The position numbers were made by a program, and so were the translations under genes. A stretch of 64,000 bases of DNA from CAZMZW01 sp964571135 (GTDB taxonomy: Bacteria > Chloroflexota > Anaerolineae > Anaerolineales > Anaerolineaceae): assembly GCA_964571135.1 (NCBI GenBank), contig CAZMZW010000002.1, positions 1 to 64,000 on the forward strand, in the 5' to 3' direction. Numbering within the stretch: the first letter of the stretch is position 1; each line of letters starts with the position of its first letter. Shown piece after piece: positions 59,828 through 64,000 of this stretch. The notes below the pieces were generated by a model. That model did not search any database. It was not told the DNA's origin and saw only the letters and a list, made by a program, of their open reading frames with translations.

Positions 59828-61987
59828 TTATTTAATGGAAATTTTCAAACCAGTATTAAGCGAATTTGTTGCAGCGATGGTTGCGTTTGAAACACGAATC
59901 AAATCCTGGTAAGAAATTGGAGGTTCTGTGCCATCTTTGATACAGGATAGAAATGCTCGCCAGGCAGCGCGATGACCCTTATCCTGACCAAATCTGGAAT
60001 GCTGTTCCTTGCGTTCACCGTTACTGATTGTGGTAAGGCGGTTGAAGTCATCCATAATTCCAATTTTTCCACCACAAAAAACTTCCATATATTCCTTGGA
60101 AAATCCTTTATCTCCATTGGCAAGGTAAGCCAGACTGCCAATCGAACCATCCGGGAATTCCAGGGTTATCAAGACATTGTCCTGGTGGTATTTTCCTTTA
60201 TCAGGATGAGCCTGTGCAAAAATGGAACTGGGAGGTTGACCTACTAAATAGGTAATGAAGTCTATGAAATGGCAGCCTTCCCCAATGATGCGTCCACCGC
60301 CAATTATGGGGTCATGCTGCCAATGATTAAGTGGAAGCAAACCCGCATTGACCCGATAATGAGCATACAGAGGTTCGCTTCGGTCATCTAGAAAATTTTT
60401 CAACAACTGTCCAAAAGGAGAAAAACGCCTGTTGAAACCCACCATAAGTACCGGATGGTTTTTTTTACTAAGGGCTTTTTCCACCTGAGTCAGATCATTT
60501 TCATTGATTGCCAGGGGTTTTTCACAATATACGTGTTTACCCAAGTGGAGAGACTGTACAACCTGGCGGGCATGCTCATTGTGACGGGTGAGGATGACCA
60601 CCGTATTCACTTTCGTATCCTGAAAAATATCATTTTCGGATGAGCTGGCAAAAGCGAATTTATATTTTTGGGCAGCAAAGCTGGCGCTGCTTCCGGATGC
60701 GGAAACGATTGTCTGAAGGTGACTTCCACCCACGCTGGCAATCGCTGGTAGAAAAACTGCATTGGCGTAATTACCTGCACCCAACACTCCTATAACGATT
60801 TCTCCTTTATGCGGAGCCAGTGTTTCATTTTCAATTGTTACAGGAATCCGAGTTTTAAAATTCCTTTTTTCGGGTGAATAGGTTATAAGAACACCCAGGA
60901 ATGGTTCTGATTTTTTCCCGGTGATGAGCTGATAGGCATCAGTTGCTTTTTCTACCGGGAAACGGTGGGTGATCAGGTCTTTTACAGTCAGGTTCCCAGA
61001 GCTGAGTAGATTTACAAATCCTTCCAGATTGCGACCTTCAGTCCAACGGATATAACCCAGAGGATAATCTGCGCCTTCTTCTTCATATTTAAGGTCATAC
61101 CTGCCTGGGCCTGAGGAACGTGAAACCTGGAAAAAGAGTTCTTTTTCATAGTATGGTTTTCGAGGTAGATCGATCCCAACAACTCCCAAAGAAACTACAT
61201 GCCCGCGGTCACGGGCAATCTGTCCTGCCAGGACTACCGTGTCTGCACTGGGTGTATCAGCGCAAATCAAAACCGCGTCAAATCCACGCCCATTAGTGAA
61301 GGACATTCCATGCTTTTCTGCATTTGACCGGGTTGAAGCGTTGAACCCCAATTTTTTCGCAAATCTCACTCTTGCCGGATTTGTATCAGTTCCAAAAACC
61401 GCACAACCGGCTGCTTGTGCTAATTTAGCAGTGATAAGACCCAGTAAACCCAATCCAATGACGGCAATATTTTCACCGAGTTGGATTTTCGCCAGGCGAA
61501 AACCATTCATGGCAATGGCACCCAATGTGGCAAATGCGCCAGATTCAAAACCAACATTATCGGGTAAGTGAGCCAGTAAGTTCTGTGGGATTACAGCGTA
61601 TTCGGCGTGCACGGCATGTCCCCCGCCAGCACACACCACGCGGTCACCAGGTTTAAAACCAATTAATCCATTTCCGCAGAAAACGATCGTTCCGGAGGAA
61701 GAATAGCCTAAGGACATCGGAAGGTCTAGACGGTTAAAAGCAGCCTGTACAGTGGGGAGTAATCCCTCCCGTTTGGCTTTATCCAACACTTGTTTGGCAA
61801 GGTCAGGGCGGGAATGGGCTTTTTCTAATAGGTTTTTGCCAGCAAAATCCACCAACATCCGTTCAGTCCCAGCAGAAACAAGTGATACAGCTGTTTGTAC
61901 CAAAGCGGTTTTGGGGCGAACTTGCGGGATGGGGGTTTCATTCACCATTGTGTTTCCAGAGCGCATATTTTGTAAAACCTGTTTCAT
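59828..61987 (-). CDS. Two-domain oxidoreductase: Zn-ADH fused to Gfo/Idh/MocA
   Basis: The protein has 719 residues. Residues 1-350 are a medium-chain alcohol-dehydrogenase-like domain (GYSSSGTIVFCG, GDRVVCAGGGHAVHAEYAVI, IGLGLLGLITAKLAQAAG). Residues 385-715 are a Gfo/Idh/MocA domain (IGVLGAGNYANAVFLPAI, HVYCEKPLAI, GEGCHFIDFITYLVG). Such fusions are known as bi-domain oxidoreductases in polysaccharide clusters and may oxidise or reduce a nucleotide-sugar. It is upstream of the heparinase-like gene on the same strand. Confidence 0.86.
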   Translation of the reverse strand: MKQVLQNMRSGNTMVNETPIPQVRPKTALVQTAVSLVSAGTERMLVDFAGKNLLEKAHSRPDLAKQVLDKAKREGLLPTVQAAFNRLDLPMSLGYSSSGTIVFCGNGLIGFKPGDRVVCAGGGHAVHAEYAVIPQNLLAHLPDNVGFESGAFATLGAIAMNGFRLAKIQLGENIAVIGLGLLGLITAKLAQAAGCAVFGTDTNPARVRFAKKLGFNASTRSNAEKHGMSFTNGRGFDAVLICADTPSADTVVLAGQIARDRGHVVSLGVVGIDLPRKPYYEKELFFQVSRSSGPGRYDLKYEEEGADYPLGYIRWTEGRNLEGFVNLLSSGNLTVKDLITHRFPVEKATDAYQLITGKKSEPFLGVLITYSPEKRNFKTRIPVTIENETLAPHKGEIVIGVLGAGNYANAVFLPAIASVGGSHLQTIVSASGSSASFAAQKYKFAFASSSENDIFQDTKVNTVVILTRHNEHARQVVQSLHLGKHVYCEKPLAINENDLTQVEKALSKKNHPVLMVGFNRRFSPFGQLLKNFLDDRSEPLYAHYRVNAGLLPLNHWQHDPIIGGGRIIGEGCHFIDFITYLVGQPPSSIFAQAHPDKGKYHQDNVLITLEFPDGSIGSLAYLANGDKGFSKEYMEVFCGGKIGIMDDFNRLTTISNGERKEQHSRFGQDKGHRAAWRAFLSCIKDGTEPPISYQDLIRVSNATIAATNSLNTGLKISIK

Positions 61988-62096
61988 TCGTATTCCTTGC
62001 TGTTCAATATGTAAAGGTTAAAAGGAAGGTCATTTATGCTGATTACTATGATTGTAAAACAAAAATCAGACAATGGCTATTTTATGAAAAAAACAA

Positions 62097-62122
62097 AAAC
62101 CTGGTCAATAATAGCCAGGTTT
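62097..62122 (-). terminator. Terminator after the sigma-factor operon
   Basis: AAACCTGG (62097-62104) pairs with CCAGGTTT (62115-62122) around a ten-base loop. On the - strand it is followed by TTTTTGTTTTTTT. It lies between the bactofilin-like gene and the two-domain oxidoreductase. It is only 15 bases beyond the stop of the -1 frame tail described below. Confidence 0.75.
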
Positions 62123-62137
62123 CTTTCAAATGATATG

Positions 62138-62229
62138 TTAGTTTTTCTTTTTATTTTTAGGATTTTCAACCATTGGTTCAATGATCGGTTTCTTTGATTG
62201 TTCATTAGAAGCAGTAATTGGATCAGCAT
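62138..62229 (-). other. -1 frame C-terminal extension after slippery A-AAA-AAC
   Basis: The preceding gene ends with codons GAA AAA AAC TAA (+ coordinates 62230-62241). The heptamer A-AAA-AAC at 62233-62239 is a classic -1 frameshift sequence immediately before the stop. A -1 slip would continue for 31 codons, beginning LNADPITASNEQSKK and ending KNKKKN, to TAA at 62138-62140. One extra A in the seven-base run would also fuse the frames, so a sequencing error or a recent mutation is equally possible. Confidence 0.5.
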
Positions 62230-63192
62230 TTAGTTTTTTTCCAGGGATTGGGTGCCAAATCGAGTGATTATGACTGCACCCAGCCCGATGCAGCCAACCA
62301 TGAAATTAAATATCCATCCAATGCAAGGGATCCAGCCAATTATGGATGTGATCAGTCCAAATAGCAATGAACCAAGAAATGCCTGTACTTCATCCGACCA
62401 TTGAACCCGAAGCCAACGTTGAATCAGTTTTCCAATTACTATGCCAACAGCAAGCCAACCAAAAAGGTAGGCAAGTGCAAAAGCTATTAATAATAAAAAT
62501 CCGATCGGCAGCAGGCAAATTGTAATAATCAGGATCAATGTCACGATAGGTATAGTCAGGGCAGCGAAGATTCCTGCTCCCCAGGAGATTACTGGCTGGG
62601 TTTGAATTTGCGTATGAACTCTCAGCGTTGGTTTTTTTAAGAGCATTACAGCAAGCAGCGTCAATACGCCAATAATCAGGGTTCGTGAAAAATCCCATAA
62701 GAACCAGCGGTTAGGGCTGAACCATTCTGCTGCGGTAGAAATTAAACCAGAAATTTGTTCGGTTGGAAATCCTGGAAAGGAAAACGCATTAATTTCACCA
62801 GATACCTGGGCATCCTGATCAATGACAACATGATGAAAAAAATGGTTGATGCTGCCATCCAGAATTGCGCTTTTTATTAAATGGGAATTACCCGCAAAAA
62901 GGTTCAGGTCACCTTTTACTATTCCGCCCGCTTCCAATGAGCTCCCTATAAGGAGAATATTGCCTTCTACTAAAGAACCTGGTTTAAGAGTGAGATCGGT
63001 ACCTATTCCGAGGATATCACCTTTGATTATTTTTCCAGCATCCAGTTTGAAAGATTTTCCTATAAAAAGCTGATTACCCTGTAATTCTCCCTGTGTATTT
63101 TGAAGGGTCAGAGGGGTATTGATTGCACAGGCGCTCAATCCCATGCAAAGCAAAAGGATAAGAAATAAATTAATCTTGAGAGTCATATGCAT
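62230..63192 (-). CDS. Bactofilin-like lipoprotein with C-terminal membrane helices
   Basis: The protein has 320 residues (start at 63192, or ATG 63186). A signal peptide ends in lipobox LSAC. Residues 30-145 contain repeating beta turns such as AGKIIKGDILGIG, PGSLVEGNILLIG and GGIVKGDLNLFAG, the periodicity of polymer-forming bactofilin-like domains. The second half has four or five membrane helices (about 170-312). It is the third gene of the sigma/anti-sigma operon. Its exact function is not known; scaffolding at the envelope is inference. The end may be extended by frameshifting. Confidence 0.8.
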   Translation of the reverse strand: MHMTLKINLFLILLLCMGLSACAINTPLTLQNTQGELQGNQLFIGKSFKLDAGKIIKGDILGIGTDLTLKPGSLVEGNILLIGSSLEAGGIVKGDLNLFAGNSHLIKSAILDGSINHFFHHVVIDQDAQVSGEINAFSFPGFPTEQISGLISTAAEWFSPNRWFLWDFSRTLIIGVLTLLAVMLLKKPTLRVHTQIQTQPVISWGAGIFAALTIPIVTLILIITICLLPIGFLLLIAFALAYLFGWLAVGIVIGKLIQRWLRVQWSDEVQAFLGSLLFGLITSIIGWIPCIGWIFNFMVGCIGLGAVIITRFGTQSLEKN

Positions 63193-63712
63193 GTTTTTGA
63201 CTTCCCTTTTTTAATAAGTTCCATACAATGAATGCAAATGTAGCAACTATCGCTGCCATGATTCCCAGGGAAATAAAACCAAGCCCATAGAGAAGTGCCG
63301 GAGCGTCGCTGAGCAATTCCCCGATCCCTGCCGAAGCTTTGGTAATATTTATGAACAAGGATGCAATCATGCTCATAACTGAGACGATCCATGTGATCAG
63401 CAGGTTATTTTTAAGCATATAAAACAATGAAGCCATGGCCATCATTAGGATTAGTAGAAACAGGGTTCGGCGAACCTGGCGAGTTTTTTCTATTTCACGT
63501 CGTTTAAGCAGCATGGTTTGCCAGTTTTGACTGAATCCAGGTTTGGGTGAATAGACTCTGGCAGATTTGATCAAATTCCGGCTTTCACTCCAGGCAATCT
63601 GCAATTTATTGCATTGCGGGCAGTTATTAAGATGTTCCTTAAGTTCTTGCTGCTCAGCTTTATTGATCGGTGGATTATCCAGGATCCAAGAATCAAATGG
63701 TTTGTGTTTCAT
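63170..63712 (-). CDS. Anti-sigma factor, zinc-finger (zf-HC2) type
   Basis: The protein has 180 residues. The zinc motif is His27-x3-Cys31-x2-Cys34 (EHLNNCPQC), the anti-sigma domain signature. Two or three membrane helices lie at about 83-100, 105-125 and 147-168. It presumably holds the adjacent ECF sigma factor at the membrane. The start overlaps the sigma gene by 20 bases and the end overlaps the next gene by about 20, so all three are cotranscribed. Confidence 0.86.
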   Translation of the reverse strand: MKHKPFDSWILDNPPINKAEQQELKEHLNNCPQCNKLQIAWSESRNLIKSARVYSPKPGFSQNWQTMLLKRREIEKTRQVRRTLFLLILMMAMASLFYMLKNNLLITWIVSVMSMIASLFINITKASAGIGELLSDAPALLYGLGFISLGIMAAIVATFAFIVWNLLKKGSQKHAYDSQD

Positions 63713-64000
63713 TATGTCTTCCTTCAGTTTTAATACGTTCTTTTTGGGTGATTAGTTGTTTTGCCATATGCAGCCGGGCGCGGTGTAAACGGCTCTTGAC
63801 TGCACTTTTAGAAAGTGACAAAGCATGGCATATTTCATCTTCCGAAAATTCATGAAAATACCTAAATACCAGAACAGCCCGGTCGTTGGGGTTAAGCTCT
63901 GCCAGTTGTTGTTGCACAGCTTCAATATCCTCATTCTCTGCCACTATTTTTTCAGGGGTAGGACCTGGATCTGGTGTGAAATTCTCCATATCCAGCAGTT
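63693..64000 (-). CDS. ECF sigma factor, 5'-truncated by window edge
   Basis: Only the C-terminal part is inside the window; the frame is open through base 64000 (LLDMENF upstream of the first internal Met). Region 4 is clear: LAELNPNDRAVLVFRYFHEFSEDEICHALSLSKSAVKSRLHRAR, with a helix-turn-helix for the -35 element. It is the first gene of the sigma/anti-sigma/bactofilin-like operon on the - strand. Its target promoters cannot be told from this window. Confidence 0.9.
   Translation of the reverse strand, partial: LLDMENFTPDPGPTPEKIVAENEDIEAVQQQLAELNPNDRAVLVFRYFHEFSEDEICHALSLSKSAVKSRLHRARLHMAKQLITQKERIKTEGRHNETQTI

Noticed and set aside
1..64000. Search by eye for CRISPR arrays, transposases, integrases, tRNA and rRNA genes
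   Set aside because: No regularly spaced repeats, transposase motifs or recognisable tRNA cloverleaf sequences were seen. Short intergenic gaps leave little room for them, but a covariance search could still find small RNAs.

Overview
The window is most likely chromosomal DNA of an Anaerolineae-like member of the Chloroflexota. This is inferred from the style of the proteins (EF-Tu, MazG, MurE, multi-PAS HD-GYP) and from the S10/spc/alpha ribosomal order. No marker in the window proves the lineage. Apart from the first kilobase, the DNA is moderately AT-rich. Genes are densely packed, and no gene-free stretch exceeds about 235 bases. I recognised no tRNA, rRNA, CRISPR array, insertion sequence or prophage.

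Region 1 (1-17.2 kb, + strand) is the translation superoperon: tuf (5' end outside the window), rpsJ, rplC-D-W-B, rpsS, rplV, rpsC, rplP, rpmC, rpsQ, rplN-X-E, rpsN, rpsH, rplF-R, rpsE, rpmD, rplO, secY, adk, rpmJ, rpsM-K-D, rpoA, rplQ, truA, rplM, rpsI. The usual map and infA genes are absent between adk and rpmJ, and a good promoter sits there instead. A structured 230-base gap separates rpsJ from rplC. A truncated-looking MazG pyrophosphohydrolase follows.

Region 2 (18.4-25.8 kb) pairs a LuxR-type response regulator and histidine kinase (- strand) with a divergent MacA/MacB-like export system: adaptor, ATPase, permease and a second adaptor paralogue. Two inverted repeats lie in the shared control region. 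Region 3 (25.8-33.1 kb, - strand) holds a methyltransferase and two cyclic-di-GMP proteins: a MASE1-GGDEF cyclase and a 1626-residue PAS/GAF/HD-GYP protein containing a triplicated PAS module.

Region 4 (33.2-39.8 kb) contains a serine-palmitoyltransferase-like enzyme next to a 3-ketodihydrosphinganine-reductase-like dehydrogenase, which suggests sphingoid base synthesis. A tryptophanase, small membrane proteins and a MurE ligase follow. Region 5 (39.8-49.8 kb, mostly - strand) is housekeeping: pnp-rpsO, an archaeal/eukaryal-type proS, a LOG-family protein, an EF-G paralogue and a CCA-type nucleotidyltransferase.

Region 6 (50-64 kb) has a MoeB/ThiF enzyme and a PIG-L deacetylase. Next comes a polyphosphate/phosphate neighbourhood: an HD protein, a CHAD protein, two thymidylate-kinase-like paralogues, PhoU, and PstB without PstSCA. 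A polysaccharide block follows (glycosyltransferase, heparinase-like protein, two-domain oxidoreductase). The window ends in an ECF sigma / anti-sigma / bactofilin-like lipoprotein operon whose last gene finishes on a classic A-AAA-AAC slippery sequence with a plausible 31-residue tail in the -1 frame.

The most interesting leads are that slippery-site tail, the sphingolipid gene pair, the CHAD/kinase/PhoU neighbourhood with a P-loop Lys-to-Arg paralogue, and the compositionally distinct tuf gene.
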